From contig DATELA010000065.1 in the NCBI GenBank assembly GCA_035277145.1, positions 1-21,283 on the forward strand: 21,283 nt of DNA. Direction: 5' to 3'. The stretch is from DASRAP01 sp035277145 (GTDB lineage: Bacteria > Gemmatimonadota > Gemmatimonadetes > Gemmatimonadales > Gemmatimonadaceae). Below the pieces are notes generated by a model, which was not told the origin of the DNA, searched no databases, and saw nothing but the letters and a program-made list of their open reading frames with translations. Position 1 is the stretch's first letter. Each line of letters begins with the position of its first letter. Positions 21,265 through 21,283 of this stretch are shown here, in pieces. The translations under genes were made by a program, and so were the position numbers.

Positions 21265-21283
21265 GAAGCGCCCGCGGGGATGC

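Overview
The window is a high-GC bacterial chromosome segment made of ordinary single-copy genes packed tightly on both strands. Many starts are GTG, and GTGA stop/start overlaps are frequent. No phage, plasmid, transposase, CRISPR, rRNA or tRNA signal was seen. Gene content points to a Gram-negative, aerobic, environmental bacterium: a secreted M16 peptidase, two secreted DUF4412-like proteins, a large outer-membrane-type protein, lipoproteins, and a fused alpha/beta 2-oxoacid dehydrogenase E1. My best guess is Gemmatimonadota or a close relative. That is inference from family content, not a marker-gene placement.

Layout. 1-1.5 kb: an AraC/O6-alkylguanine-DNA methyltransferase fusion facing an HNH nuclease. 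1.4-3.1 kb: a possible small ORF, a short outer-membrane-barrel C-terminal remnant and an MFS transporter. 3.1-5.2 kb: the fused E1 dehydrogenase, divergent from the MFS gene. 5.35-7.5 kb: a three-gene minus-strand operon (small hypothetical, then two DUF4412-like paralogues). 7.5-7.8 kb: a heptanucleotide repeat array in the divergent region before htpX (7.8-8.6 kb). 8.7-9.3 kb: a translationally coupled pair, a thioredoxin-like [2Fe-2S] protein and a small hypothetical. 9.4-13.0 kb: M16 peptidase, CsaA-like tRNA-binding protein and OsmC-family protein in one direction. 13.0-17.1 kb: a minus-strand run of DsbA-like thioredoxin, Dph6-like ATP pyrophosphatase, MoaB-like protein and a large outer-membrane-type protein. 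17.2-18.2 kb: a CopD-like membrane protein, divergent from the DsbA-like gene. 18.3-21.3 kb: a lipoprotein M30-type metallopeptidase convergent with a secreted beta-rich protein.

The most unusual feature is not a gene. Three of the five convergent gene junctions (893-1058, 5211-5354, 8627-8731) hold long, purine-rich, imperfect palindromes with arms of about 38-74 nt. Two of them are clearly copies of one family. Simple repeats with a 7-nt unit also occur in a 16-unit intergenic array (7527-7638), inside the start of one gene (15087-15128) and across the stop codon of another (18157-18184). The palindrome arms look like degenerate 7-mers too. Together they suggest a dispersed heptamer-based repeat system that supplies hairpins, possibly bidirectional terminators, and that has been captured into the ends of at least three proteins.
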